Positions 9,272-18,287 of a DNA stretch of 64,000 bases are shown piece by piece. The stretch is taken from contig NZ_JALJXJ010000017.1 of NCBI RefSeq assembly GCF_024170005.1, positions 1 to 64,000 of the forward strand, in the 5' to 3' direction. The translations under genes were made by a program, and so were the position numbers. Below the pieces are notes generated by a model. The model saw only the letters and a list, made by a program, of their open reading frames with translations, made no database searches and was not told the origin of the DNA. The DNA is from Azospirillum lipoferum. GTDB taxonomy: Bacteria; Pseudomonadota; Alphaproteobacteria; Azospirillales; Azospirillaceae. Position 1 is the stretch's first letter. The number at the start of each line of letters is the position of its first letter.

Positions 9272-12200
9272 CGGGCGGTCCCCGTATTGGCGCTGTCTGG
9301 TGTGGCGCCGCCGGTGCGGGCGGCATCCGCGATCGCGTTCAGTTCGTCCTCCGACAGGCCGTCGATGGCCTTCAGAGCGGCAATGAGCTCATCCTCGATG
9401 TCCGCCCCGCCAGCGGGTCCGCCAACGGATGCGGCGGCCGGTCCGGCGGTGGCGAGGCGCTCCTCGACCCGGCGGGCGAGACTGCGCAGTCCGGTCGCCT
9501 CGAACAGGGTGCGAATGTCGAGCGTCACCCCCAGCTCGGCGGCAATGCGCGAGGCCACTTGGGTTGCCAGCAGCGAGTGGCCACCAAGCTCGAAGAAGTC
9601 GTCGTCCAGCCCGACACGGGTGACGCCGAGCACCTCGGCCCATATGGCGGCAAGCGACATTTCCACCGGCGTTTCCGGCGGCACGTGGGCTGCCGCCGTC
9701 ACCTGCATCGGCTGGTCATGATCGGCAAGCCGGTCGCGGTCGAGCTTGCCGTTGACGGTCAGCGGCAGGCGGTCGACGCGCAGCAGTTGGGACGGGACCA
9801 TGTGCCCCGGCAGGCTGGCGCGCAGGACGGACAGCAGGCGCGGCGCGAAGGTCCGCCGCTGCCGGGCGAGCAGAGGGTCGCTGCATTGGGCGCGCCAGTC
9901 GCCGGCAGGCACCGGTTCCGGCACCGGCGGAGAGCGCTCCAGTTGCGCCGGATCGACGATCTCCACGTCGAAGCGGCCTTCCGCATCGCCGACGCCGTCG
10001 GGGCCGACGCTCCAGCCGATGCGGGCGCGGTAACCATGCGCTTCGGCCAGTGCACGGTAGGCGTCGGGATCGGCACCGGCGGGTTCCAGGCATCCGATCC
10101 GTTCCCGCAATCCGGCCGCGGCAGGCGATCCGGCGCCGGACATCGCCGTCCAGGCGGCGAGGTCGCGGGCCAGCCGCCGGTTGACGATCCGGGCGATGCG
10201 CAGGCCGGCAGGCCGTTCCTCCGCCAGCAGGCGGTCGAGACGGGCCAGATCCTCCCCGGCCTCGCGCCAGCCACCGGCCGGGCGCAGGTCGTCCCCGCCG
10301 ATGTGAAGGACGGCATCGAAGCGGTAGCGGGTCAGCTCATTGTCGGCCCGGCCACAGCGCAGGTCGGTGTCGATGCGCCCGATCCCCGGAATGCGCCGGC
10401 GGAGCGCAGGGAAGAAGCCGGGGGCGAACAGCAGCTCGCCATCCTCGGCGATGGCTCTGCCGACGCGGGCACGCAGCTGGGCCGGGGTGGCCTGGGCCTC
10501 AGCCCGCCACAGCGTGACCGAGGCATGGAACAGCGACTGGAGATGCAGCGGGCGCAGGTCGCCCAGGAAGATGCGCCCACCCGGCCGCAGAACCCGCGCC
10601 GCGCCCTCCAGCACGCACAGCAGATAATCGCCGTCCGGGAAATACTGGACGACGGAGTTGATGACGACGGTGTCGTAACCGCCCTCCTCCACCCCGCTGA
10701 AGTCGGTCGCCTCGCGCCGCATCAGCCGGATATGGGCCAGCTCCGGCCGCCCGGCCGCCCAGGAGCCGAGATCGGCGATGGCCTGCGCCGAAAAGTCGGT
10801 TCCATGATAAACGGCGCAATGAGGGGCCACCGCCTGGGTCAGCAGGCCGACGCCGCAGCCGATCTCCAGCAGCCGCTCCGGCTTCAGCGCCAGGATGCGC
10901 GCGACGGTGGCATCCAGCCACTCCCGCATCTGCGCCTCGGGGATCGGGCGGTCGTCGTAGCTGTCGTTCCAGCCGGTGAAGCTCGGCCCCGTCGCCGCTC
11001 CGGCGCGGGAATAGGTGCCGTCGAACACCGTGTTCCACTGTCCGACCAGATCGCCGCTCTGCTCCTCCGGCCGGTCACGCAGGGCGGCCTCGTCGGCGAC
11101 GGCATAGGCGACGAGCCGTCGGTCCCCCGCCCCATCGCCGCGCAGCAGGACAGCGGCGTCGGCGACGGCGGGCTGGCGGCGGATCGCCGCCTCGATCTCG
11201 CCCGGCTCGATGCGGAAGCCGCGCAACTTGATCTGCTGGTCGGCGCGGCCGAGATACTCGACCCGGCCATCGGACCGACAGCGCGCGAGGTCGCCGCTGC
11301 GGTAGAGACGACCGCCCGGATCGCCGAAGTTCCCGCCGAACGGATCGGCAACGAAACGCTCCGCGGTCAGACCGGGACGGTTCAGATAGGCCCGCGCCAG
11401 CCCGGGACCGCCGATATGGATCTCGCCAACCGCGCCGGGCGGCACCGGCTGCAGATGACGGTCGAGGAAATACCAGCGCAGATCGCCGAGCGGCATGCCG
11501 ACCGGGGCGCCGGTCTCGGTCTGGGCATCCGCTTCCCCCGGTTCGGGCAGGTCGGCGACGGTCAGAAGGCGATGGGTGACATGGACGGTGGTCTCGGTGA
11601 TGCCGTACATGTTCACCAGCCGCGGGCGGGCGTCGCCGAAATAGCCGAACCAGCCGCGCAGGCTTTCCATCTCCAGCGCCTCGCCGCCGAACACAACCAA
11701 CCGCAGCGACAGCGCGTCGCGTGGTGCGGCGAGCGCCACCGGCATCAGCTGCCGGAAGGCGGAGGGCGTCTGGTTCAGCACCGTCACCCGCTCGTCCCGC
11801 AGCAGGGCGAAGCAGTCGGCCGGCGACCGGCTGGTGTAGTAGGGCACGACCACCAGCCGCCCGCCATGCAGCAGGGCACCGAAGATCTCCCAGACGGAGA
11901 AGTCGAAGGCGTAGGAGTGGAACAGCGCCCAGACGTCGCCCCCGTCGAAGCGCAGATCGGGCGGACAGGATTCGAACAGCCGCAGCACGTTGGCATGGGT
12001 GATCGCCACGCCCTTGGGCTGGCCGGTCGACCCCGAGGTGTAGATGCAGTAGGCGAGCGATCCCGCCCGGCTCAGGTCCGGCGGCGGACCGTCGGGAGCG
12101 TCCGGCTCCTCGCCGACCGAGAGCGCCCGCACATTGTCGGCCAACGGCAGCCTGCCGCGCAGATGCGCTTGGGTGACGACCAGTTCGATGCCGCTGTCGG

Positions 12201-15200
12201 CCTGCATGTAGAGCAGCCGGTCGGCGGGATAGGAAGGATCCAGCGGCAGATAGCCGCCGCCGGCCTTCAGGATGCCGAGCATGCCGACGATCAGGTCACA
12301 GGAGCGGTCGGCGGCCAGCCCGACCAGCCGGTCGGGCCCGGCGCCGAGCGCGCGCAACCGCCACGCCAGCCGGTCGCTGCGGCGGTCCAGCTCGCCATAG
12401 CTCAGGGTCAGGCCGTCGCAGGTCACGGCGGGTGCGTCGGGGGCCCGGCGCGCCTGTTCCGCGATGCGGGCATGGAGACCCGGGGCGCTGGCGGGCACCG
12501 GCACAGGCAGGGGAGCGGAGTTGCGGGCGGGATCGTTCCAGCCGGCGACCAGCGCCGCCGTCTCCGCCGCGTCCATCAGCGGCAGGCGGGCGACCGGCTG
12601 CGCCGGGTCGGCGACGATGCCGCGCAGCAGGGTCAGCCAGTGCCGCGCCATCCGCTCGACGCTCTCCGGCTCGAACAGCTCGCTGCTGTAGGTGAAGAAG
12701 GCGCCGAGACGGCCGGTCCCGTCCGGCCCGACCCGCTCGGTGGTGTGCAGGATCAGGTCGAATTGGGTGGCGTATTGCAGATGCTCGATGGCCTCGACCC
12801 GCAGGCCGGGAAGGCGGTCGAGACCGTCCAGCCGCTGCCATTGGTGATCGTAGGCGGCCTGGAACAGCGGATGGTGGGCAAGGTCACGCTGCGGCTGCAG
12901 TTCCTCGACCAGGCGGTCGAAGGGCAGATCCTGGTTCGCCTGGGCGTCGAGCGCCGCGTCGTTGAGCCGGCCCAGCAGCGCGGCGAAGGCCGGATCGTCC
13001 GACAGGTCGGCGCGCAGCACCGCCATGTTCACGAAGAAGCCGATCAGCCTCTCGCTGTCCATGCTGCGCCGGTTGGCCAGCGTGCAGCCGATGCGGATGT
13101 CGTCCTGGCCGGAATAGCGGTGCAGCAGCGCCGCATAGCTGGCGAGCAACAGGGTCGGCAGCGTCACTCCCATCCGCCGGGCGAGCGCACGCAGACCGGT
13201 TGCGAGCCCGTCGTCGATGGCGCACTGCACCGCCCCGCCGCGCTGGCTGCCGCCGGCGGAGCGCGGACGGTCGGTGGGCAGGTCCAGCACCGGATGACGG
13301 TCGCCCAGCCTGGCGGTCCAGTGCGCAAGCTGGCGCGCCTCCTCGCCCGACTCCAGCAGCTCGCGCTGCCAGCGGGCGACGTCGGCATACTGCACGGTCA
13401 GGGCCGGCAGATCGGGCGCCCTGCCCTCGCAATGGGCGGCATAGGCTTCGCCGAACTCGTCGAGCAGGACGCTCATCGACCAGCCGTCGGCGATGGCGTG
13501 ATGCAGGCTGACCTGCAGATGATGGTCGTCGGCGGCGCAGGCGATGATCTGCACCCGCATCAGCGGCCCCTCCGCCAGATCGAAGGGGGCGTGGACCTCC
13601 TTCTCCAGCACACGCCGCACCGCCGCCTCGCAGTCCACCTCCCCTGACAGGTCGGCGAGGCGGACTGCGACTCCCGGAATCCCGGCGGGGCGCACCACCT
13701 GCACCGGCCGTCCACCCTCCTCGCGGAAGACGGTGCGCAGGCTCTCGTGCCGCCCGACCAGCAGGTCCACCGCGGCCTGGACGGCCTCGCGGTTCAGGGC
13801 TCCGCGCAATCGCACCCGCCCGGAGATGGTATAGCCGCAATCCTGCGGGTTGAGCTTCCAGGTGAACCACATGCGGGCCTGGGCCGCCGACGGCTCGGCG
13901 ACGCGCTTCATCGCCCCGGTCTGCGGGGCGGCCGCCCGGATCGCCCCACGGATCGTCGCAGGGGCGCCGTCGGACAGCCGGGCGGCGAACTCGGCCAGGG
14001 TCGGGTGGCGGAACAGGTCGGCGATGTCGGCCGCCAGCCCGCAGCGCTCGCGCAGCCGGGCGACGACCTGCACGACCGACACCGAATTGCCGCCCAGCGC
14101 GAAGAAATGAGCGCCGCCATCGGCGATGGCGACGTTCAGAACCTCCGCCCACACCGCGGCGACCACGCTCTCGCGGTCCGTCAGACCGCGGACGGCGGTA
14201 TCGGCGACAGGAACGGGTGCCCCCCGGCGCTGGACATGGAAGGCCGGCAGGTCCCCCGTATCCAGCAGGGACCGGCAGGCGGAGCGCTGCAGCTTGCCGC
14301 TGGAGGTCTTGGGCAGGGCACCTGGCTCCAGCAGGGCGACCAGCGCCGGCGCCTCCTGGCAGGCGTCGGCCACTGCGGCGGCGATGGCACCGCACAGCGC
14401 CTCCGGCGTCACCAGCTTCAGCACCGTCCGGCCGATCTCGGCGGCGATGCCGATGCCCTCGCGGCCGTCCTGCTCGACGGCGAAGGCGGCGACCCGTCCC
14501 TTGCGGACGACCTCGACCTCCTCCTCGACGCTGCGCTCCAGATCCTGCGGATAGATGTTCTGGCCGCGCACGATCAGCATGTCCTTGAGCCGGCCGGTGA
14601 CGAACAGCTCGCCGCCCTTCAGGAATCCCAGATCGCCGGTGCGCAGCCAGACTGCGCCGTCGCGCTCGACGAAGCTGCGGGCCGTCGCCTCCGCATTGCG
14701 CCAATAGCCGTCGGCGATGCTGGGCCCGCCGGCCCAGATCTCGCCGACCATCCCCTCGCCCACCTCCGCGCCGCTGGCGGGATCGACCAGCCGCACGGGA
14801 TGGTCGGGCTGCGGATGGCCGCAGCCGGCCAGCATCATCGCCGCGCCGTTGTCCCCCGGCGGCAGCGCCCGGTTGGCGGCCAGCGCCGGCCCGTCGAACG
14901 GCGTCAGCGTGATGCCCTGCCCGCGCCGGCCGCCGGTGACGAACAGCGTGGCCTCCGCCAACCCGTAACAGGCGAAGAAGGACCGGCTGTCGAAGCCCGC
15001 CGGGGCAAAGCGCTCGGCGAAGCGGGCAAGCGTGTCGGGCCGGATCGGTTCGGACCCGGAGAAGGCCAGCCGCCAGGACCGCAGATCCAGCCCTTCCAGC
15101 CCGCCATCGGCGATGCGCTCGCAGCACAGGCGGAAGGCGAAGTCCGGCCCGCCGCTGATGGTGCCGCCATAACGGCCGATCGCCTCCAGCCAGCGCCGCG

Positions 15201-16008
15201 GCCGCTCCAGGAAATAGCGCGGCGACATCAGCACGCAGGGAACACCGCTGTGGATCGGCTGCAGCAGCCCGCCGATCAGACCCATGTCGTGGAACAGCGG
15301 CAGCCAGCTGACGATGCAGTCGTCGGTGCCGATGCCGAAGCCATGGCGGATCAGCCCTTCGTTGGCGACCAGATTGCCGTGGCTGACCCGTACACCCTTG
15401 GGCGCCGACGTGGAGCCGGAGGTGTATTGCAGGAAGGCGATGTCCTCGCCCGACAGCGGCGGCATCGACCAGTCGCCGGCAAGCCCAGCGTCCGTCGCGT
15501 CCACCGCCAGCAGTTCCGGCATCCGCTCGCCGGCCATGGCCCGGCCGGCCTCACGCAGAGTCTCGATCAGGGTGCTGTCCGTCAGAATGACCTGCGGCTG
15601 CGCATCGGCGAGAATGCCCTGGATCCGGGCCAGATGCTGCGGCCGGACCGACTCCGGCGGATAGGCCGGCACGGCGATGACGCCGGCATAGAGGCAGCCG
15701 AAGAAAGCGGCGACATAATCCGGACCACTCGGCAGAAGCAGGACGGCGCGGTCGCCGAGCCCGGCCCGCCCGCGCAGACGGACGGCGATGGCGCGGGCCC
15801 GCCGGTCCAGCTCCGCGTAGCTCAGCGGATCGTCCGTCCCCTCGGCGATGAAACGCAGGGCGATGCCGCCGGGCGTCTCCGCGGCCCGTCCGAGCAGCGT
15901 GCCGACCAGCGTCTTGCCCAGCGTCCCGCCCGGCGTTTCGGAGGGGATGCGCGCAGGCCGGGCCGTCGAAAGGGAGGCGGCGTCGGAACGGTTGTCCATG
16001 GGAGTCAC
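9268..16008 (-). CDS. Hybrid fatty-acyl-AMP ligase/NRPS, FAAL-ACP-C-A-MT-T (predicted Thr)
   Basis: This 2246-residue protein should start the assembly line. The first 590 or so residues are a fatty-acyl-AMP ligase (YTSGSTSAPKG near 195-205; RGQNIYPQDLE near its end), which activates a free fatty acid and loads the following carrier (GGNS, Ser about 642). A condensation domain follows (HHAIADGWS near 836-844). The adenylation domain carries YTSGSTGQPKG near 1323 and NMYGITE near 1466; its pocket residues by eye are D-F-W-N-V-G-M-V-H-K, the threonine code. Between A8 and A10 sits a roughly 350-residue insert with the SAM-binding motif LEIGCGVGLL near 1714. Such inserts are usually N-methyltransferases, so an N-methylthreonine is plausible but unproven. 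A carrier (GGHSLLATQ, near 2143) ends the module. The start has AGGTGA about 8 nt upstream and follows a leader with three hairpins. Confidence 0.95.
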   Translation of the reverse strand: MTPMDNRSDAASLSTARPARIPSETPGGTLGKTLVGTLLGRAAETPGGIALRFIAEGTDDPLSYAELDRRARAIAVRLRGRAGLGDRAVLLLPSGPDYVAAFFGCLYAGVIAVPAYPPESVRPQHLARIQGILADAQPQVILTDSTLIETLREAGRAMAGERMPELLAVDATDAGLAGDWSMPPLSGEDIAFLQYTSGSTSAPKGVRVSHGNLVANEGLIRHGFGIGTDDCIVSWLPLFHDMGLIGGLLQPIHSGVPCVLMSPRYFLERPRRWLEAIGRYGGTISGGPDFAFRLCCERIADGGLEGLDLRSWRLAFSGSEPIRPDTLARFAERFAPAGFDSRSFFACYGLAEATLFVTGGRRGQGITLTPFDGPALAANRALPPGDNGAAMMLAGCGHPQPDHPVRLVDPASGAEVGEGMVGEIWAGGPSIADGYWRNAEATARSFVERDGAVWLRTGDLGFLKGGELFVTGRLKDMLIVRGQNIYPQDLERSVEEEVEVVRKGRVAAFAVEQDGREGIGIAAEIGRTVLKLVTPEALCGAIAAAVADACQEAPALVALLEPGALPKTSSGKLQRSACRSLLDTGDLPAFHVQRRGAPVPVADTAVRGLTDRESVVAAVWAEVLNVAIADGGAHFFALGGNSVSVVQVVARLRERCGLAADIADLFRHPTLAEFAARLSDGAPATIRGAIRAAAPQTGAMKRVAEPSAAQARMWFTWKLNPQDCGYTISGRVRLRGALNREAVQAAVDLLVGRHESLRTVFREEGGRPVQVVRPAGIPGVAVRLADLSGEVDCEAAVRRVLEKEVHAPFDLAEGPLMRVQIIACAADDHHLQVSLHHAIADGWSMSVLLDEFGEAYAAHCEGRAPDLPALTVQYADVARWQRELLESGEEARQLAHWTARLGDRHPVLDLPTDRPRSAGGSQRGGAVQCAIDDGLATGLRALARRMGVTLPTLLLASYAALLHRYSGQDDIRIGCTLANRRSMDSERLIGFFVNMAVLRADLSDDPAFAALLGRLNDAALDAQANQDLPFDRLVEELQPQRDLAHHPLFQAAYDHQWQRLDGLDRLPGLRVEAIEHLQYATQFDLILHTTERVGPDGTGRLGAFFTYSSELFEPESVERMARHWLTLLRGIVADPAQPVARLPLMDAAETAALVAGWNDPARNSAPLPVPVPASAPGLHARIAEQARRAPDAPAVTCDGLTLSYGELDRRSDRLAWRLRALGAGPDRLVGLAADRSCDLIVGMLGILKAGGGYLPLDPSYPADRLLYMQADSGIELVVTQAHLRGRLPLADNVRALSVGEEPDAPDGPPPDLSRAGSLAYCIYTSGSTGQPKGVAITHANVLRLFESCPPDLRFDGGDVWALFHSYAFDFSVWEIFGALLHGGRLVVVPYYTSRSPADCFALLRDERVTVLNQTPSAFRQLMPVALAAPRDALSLRLVVFGGEALEMESLRGWFGYFGDARPRLVNMYGITETTVHVTHRLLTVADLPEPGEADAQTETGAPVGMPLGDLRWYFLDRHLQPVPPGAVGEIHIGGPGLARAYLNRPGLTAERFVADPFGGNFGDPGGRLYRSGDLARCRSDGRVEYLGRADQQIKLRGFRIEPGEIEAAIRRQPAVADAAVLLRGDGAGDRRLVAYAVADEAALRDRPEEQSGDLVGQWNTVFDGTYSRAGAATGPSFTGWNDSYDDRPIPEAQMREWLDATVARILALKPERLLEIGCGVGLLTQAVAPHCAVYHGTDFSAQAIADLGSWAAGRPELAHIRLMRREATDFSGVEEGGYDTVVINSVVQYFPDGDYLLCVLEGAARVLRPGGRIFLGDLRPLHLQSLFHASVTLWRAEAQATPAQLRARVGRAIAEDGELLFAPGFFPALRRRIPGIGRIDTDLRCGRADNELTRYRFDAVLHIGGDDLRPAGGWREAGEDLARLDRLLAEERPAGLRIARIVNRRLARDLAAWTAMSGAGSPAAAGLRERIGCLEPAGADPDAYRALAEAHGYRARIGWSVGPDGVGDAEGRFDVEIVDPAQLERSPPVPEPVPAGDWRAQCSDPLLARQRRTFAPRLLSVLRASLPGHMVPSQLLRVDRLPLTVNGKLDRDRLADHDQPMQVTAAAHVPPETPVEMSLAAIWAEVLGVTRVGLDDDFFELGGHSLLATQVASRIAAELGVTLDIRTLFEATGLRSLARRVEERLATAGPAAASVGGPAGGADIEDELIAALKAIDGLSEDELNAIADAARTGGATPDSANTGTAR

Positions 16009-16027
16009 CTGTGCAGGCAGAAGGGCA

Positions 16028-16122
16028 CGCCCCCGGCAGGCCAGGGGGCGGAACGATCACGAGGTCGGCAAGGCCGGCGGAAACGCCGGCCAGGGTCAGC
16101 AGAGCCGGCGGAAACGCCGGCC
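16028..16122 (-). promoter_or_regulatory. Leader with three tandem hairpins upstream of the FAAL-NRPS start
   Basis: The 122-nt gap between the dioxygenase stop and the NRPS start holds three stem-loops. At 16028-16050, CGCCCCC pairs with GGGGGCG over a 9-nt loop. At 16072-16091 there is an 8-bp stem GGCCGGCG with a 4-nt loop (GAAA on the plus strand, UUUC in the transcript). At 16104-16122 the same 19-nt unit recurs 31 nt away with a 7-bp stem. None is followed by a T-run in the transcribed direction, so simple termination is unlikely. mRNA processing, stabilisation or pausing between genes is possible, or these are repeated extragenic palindromes. The structures are seen directly; the role is inference. 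Confidence 0.55.
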
Positions 16123-16130
16123 GGGAGCGG

Positions 16131-17129
16131 TCAGTCGGCGGAGTGGGGTTCGGCCATGGCGACCACCACCTTGCGCGGCCCGCTGAAGGGCGTGCGGGCA
16201 TGGGCGGCCAGCATGTTGTCGAGCATCATCACGTCCCCTGTCTCCCACGGGAACAGCACCGTTTCCTCGGCCAGGACCGTACGGATGGCGGCGAGGTCGG
16301 CCGGGTCGATGGGACCGCCGTCGGCGTGGTAGACGTTGCGCGGCAGATCCTCCTCGTCGAGGATGTCGAACAGCGCCGACCGCGCCTCCTCCGGAAGGTT
16401 GGAGACGTGGAAGAGATGGGCCTGGTTGAACCACACCGCCTCGCCTGTCACCGGATGACGGGCGGTCGCTTGGCAGATCTGGCGGGTGCGCAGTTCGCCA
16501 TCCTCCTTCCAGTCGCAGAGGATGCGGTGGTCGCGGCAATAAGCCTCCACCGTCGCGCGGTCCTCCGTGTTGAAGACCTTCTGCCACGGCACGTCCAGCC
16601 CGTTGCCGTAGTTGCGGACATACATCAGGCCGCGCCGTTCGAAGCGTTCGCGGACATCGGCGGGAATCCTGCGGTAGATCGCCCGGCTGTCGGCGATCGG
16701 CGTTTCGCCGCCGACCGGCGCCGCCTGGACGCAGCAGAACCAGATGCGCATCGGCCAGTCGCGGGTGTAGGCCTGCTCGTTGTGCAGCGGGATGTGCTGG
16801 TCGGCCGGATATTCGGTGGAGGTGTAGACACCCGAGGTCACGTTGGTCCGCGGGGTCGAGCCGAACTCGTAGCTCAGCAGGGGATGGCCGAAGGCGGCGG
16901 CGAAGGCACGGAAGCGCTCGACCGAAGGCACGGCCGAGGATGCGCCCGAACCCAGTGCGAAGCCGCGGAAAAGGATGCCGGCACAGCGCGGCAGCCAGTC
17001 GCGCACCAGAGGCTCCAGGGCGGCGAAGGCGTCGAGCAGGTCCACCTGCGGATCGCGCGCCCGCACCAGCAACGGCAGGCCGCCGCGGGCATGGGGAAAG
17101 TCTTCGATCGTGAAACTACGCTCGGCCAT
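16131..17129 (-). CDS. SyrP/TauD-type Fe(II)/2-oxoglutarate dioxygenase, probable aspartyl beta-hydroxylase
   Basis: A 332-residue member of the TauD/TfdA superfamily. The iron facial triad is visible as H116-x-E118 (in PLHNEQAY) and H310 (LAAHARTPF), with R319 nine residues later in the usual 2-oxoglutarate position. SyrP-like enzymes hydroxylate aspartate held on an NRPS carrier, and beta-hydroxyaspartate is a common iron ligand in lipopeptide siderophores. The downstream NRPS has an Asp-specific module, so this is the best substrate guess. The gene starts at the ATG at 17129 (GAGGA 7 nt upstream), 15 nt after the thioesterase stop, in one unit with mbtH, thioesterase and NRPS genes. Other amino-acid hydroxylases of the family cannot be excluded from sequence alone. 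Confidence 0.88.
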   Translation of the reverse strand: MAERSFTIEDFPHARGGLPLLVRARDPQVDLLDAFAALEPLVRDWLPRCAGILFRGFALGSGASSAVPSVERFRAFAAAFGHPLLSYEFGSTPRTNVTSGVYTSTEYPADQHIPLHNEQAYTRDWPMRIWFCCVQAAPVGGETPIADSRAIYRRIPADVRERFERRGLMYVRNYGNGLDVPWQKVFNTEDRATVEAYCRDHRILCDWKEDGELRTRQICQATARHPVTGEAVWFNQAHLFHVSNLPEEARSALFDILDEEDLPRNVYHADGGPIDPADLAAIRTVLAEETVLFPWETGDVMMLDNMLAAHARTPFSGPRKVVVAMAEPHSAD

Positions 17130-17144
17130 GGGATCCTCACGAAA

Positions 17145-17915
17145 TCAGGCGGTCGCGGCAATGCCCCGATTGCCGTCCGCCGGCCGGGTCAGGCATGCCG
17201 CCAGCCGGTCGAGGAGCGGACGCTCGTGGGCGCGCAGGAAGAAATGGTCGCCGTCGAACATCTCCAGGGTGAAATCGCCCCGCGTCTCCGCCGACCACGC
17301 CCGCAGCCGGTCGGCGGCGATGTCGTCCCGCGTGCCGCCGAACACCCGGATGGGGCAGTCCAGCGGAGGGCGCGGGCGGTAGGCATAGCGGCCGCACAGC
17401 AGGAAGTCGGCACGCAGAACCGGCAGGGCCATCTCCAGCAGGTCGCGGTTGCCGAACACCTCTTCGGCCGTGCCGCTGAGGCGGCGCATCTCGGCGATCA
17501 GCCCGTCGTCGTCCAGCGGCTCGGCCCAACGCCCGTCCTCGCGCCGGCTGGGGGCGGCGGCGGCCGAGGCGAAGAGGACCCGCGGCTCCCCCAGCCCTCG
17601 CCCGCGCAGAGCATGCGCCAGCTCGAAGGCGAGCAGACCGCCAAGGCTGTGCCCGAACAGGGCGAAGGGACCGCGCATTTGCGGCGCCAATTCCTCCGCC
17701 AGTTCGGCGGCCAGCCCCGTCAGGTCCGTCCTGGGCGGCTCGTCCATCCGCCGGCCGCGGCCCGGCAGTTCCACCGGCACCACCTCCAGCCAGGACGGCA
17801 CGAGGCGCCTCCAGCGGGCGTAGATCATCGCGCTGGCGCCGGAATAGGGCAGGCAGAACAGCCTCATCGCCGGTGCTGCCGCGCGACCGGAAGCAGACGT
17901 GGTCGCGATGGTCAT
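17145..17915 (-). CDS. Type II thioesterase of NRPS cluster (alpha/beta hydrolase)
   Basis: The product has 256 residues and resembles GrsT/TesA-type editing thioesterases, which clear misprimed or stalled carrier domains. The nucleophile elbow is FGHSLGG. The family-typical N-terminus LFCLPYSGASAMIYARW and a C-terminal GDHFF segment carrying the catalytic His are present. I chose the ATG at 17915 because it overlaps the mbtH TGA (ATGA); the reading frame stays open further upstream, but only into mbtH. It sits between mbtH and the dioxygenase gene, as in many siderophore clusters. The NRPS modules in view lack an integrated thioesterase; the release domain presumably lies beyond base 1. Confidence 0.92.
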   Translation of the reverse strand: MTIATTSASGRAAAPAMRLFCLPYSGASAMIYARWRRLVPSWLEVVPVELPGRGRRMDEPPRTDLTGLAAELAEELAPQMRGPFALFGHSLGGLLAFELAHALRGRGLGEPRVLFASAAAAPSRREDGRWAEPLDDDGLIAEMRRLSGTAEEVFGNRDLLEMALPVLRADFLLCGRYAYRPRPPLDCPIRVFGGTRDDIAADRLRAWSAETRGDFTLEMFDGDHFFLRAHERPLLDRLAACLTRPADGNRGIAATA

Positions 17916-18127
17916 CGCGCGGCGGCTTCGTCCATCTGGCGGCGCAGGCTGAGCGGCCGCATGTCGGTCCACACCTGCTCGACATAGGCGAGGCAATCGG
18001 CCTTGGGGCCACTCTTGCCCGCCTCGCGCCAGCCGGCCGGAACCGCCTTGTAGTCCGGCCAGATGGAGTATTGTTCCTCGTGGTTGACCAGCACCTTGAA
18101 GGTGATGTCCTCGCGGTCGAACGCCAT
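17912..18127 (-). CDS. MbtH-like NRPS chaperone
   Basis: A 71-residue MbtH-family protein. The signature is complete: N-x-E-x-Q-x-S-x-WP (NHEEQYSIWPDY), P-x-GW and the terminal WTDMRP. MbtH proteins bind adenylation domains and are needed for their folding or activity. The start at 18127 gives the usual family length and has GAGGA about 7 nt upstream; a longer upstream frame adds a 17-residue extension without family likeness. It is the first gene of the assembly-line operon and is preceded by one of the three predicted iron-starvation promoters (18212-18238). Its stop overlaps the thioesterase start. Confidence 0.95.
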   Translation of the reverse strand: MAFDREDITFKVLVNHEEQYSIWPDYKAVPAGWREAGKSGPKADCLAYVEQVWTDMRPLSLRRQMDEAAAR

Positions 18128-18211
18128 CGCTGTCCTCGTCGTCTGTCGGAAGTGGCGGTACCGGGCCCGGCCGCTCATGCGGCCCGCGCCCGGCGCCGTC
18201 CTGCCCTAATG

Positions 18212-18238
18212 GACGAAGCAGCGCGGGGAATCGTTAGG
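18212..18238 (-). promoter_or_regulatory. Predicted iron-starvation ECF sigma promoter of the mbtH-NRPS unit
   Basis: On the minus strand this reads CCTAAC, then 15 nt, then TTCGTC. It matches the boxes at 25457-25483 and 29434-29460 in length (27 nt), in CCT-W-A at the upstream end and in TTCGTC at the downstream end. The pattern resembles the TAAA-N17-CGTC / TAAAT-N16-CGT promoters of PvdS/OrbS-type sigma factors. Transcription would begin near 18202, about 75 nt before the mbtH ATG. Of the three it fits the Pseudomonas consensus least well (TAACG instead of TAAAT). Confidence 0.6.
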
Positions 18239-18255
18239 GGGATTTTGCGATTCCC
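18226..18255. repeat. Inverted repeat overlapping the -35 part of the mbtH promoter
   Basis: GGGAATCG at 18226-18233 is repeated in inverse orientation as CGATTCCC at 18248-18255, with a 14-nt spacer. It overlaps the upstream half of the predicted ECF promoter, where a repressor or activator could act. It does not resemble the alphaproteobacterial Irr or RirA motifs I know. It could also be chance in GC-rich DNA. Confidence 0.35.
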
Positions 18256-18287
18256 TCGCAACAACCGGTGCAAGGTTGCCGTGACGG

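Noticed and set aside
9130..13647. Plus-strand open frame of about 1500 codons
   Set aside because: Antisense shadow of the FAAL-NRPS gene; no recognisable motifs or ribosome site.
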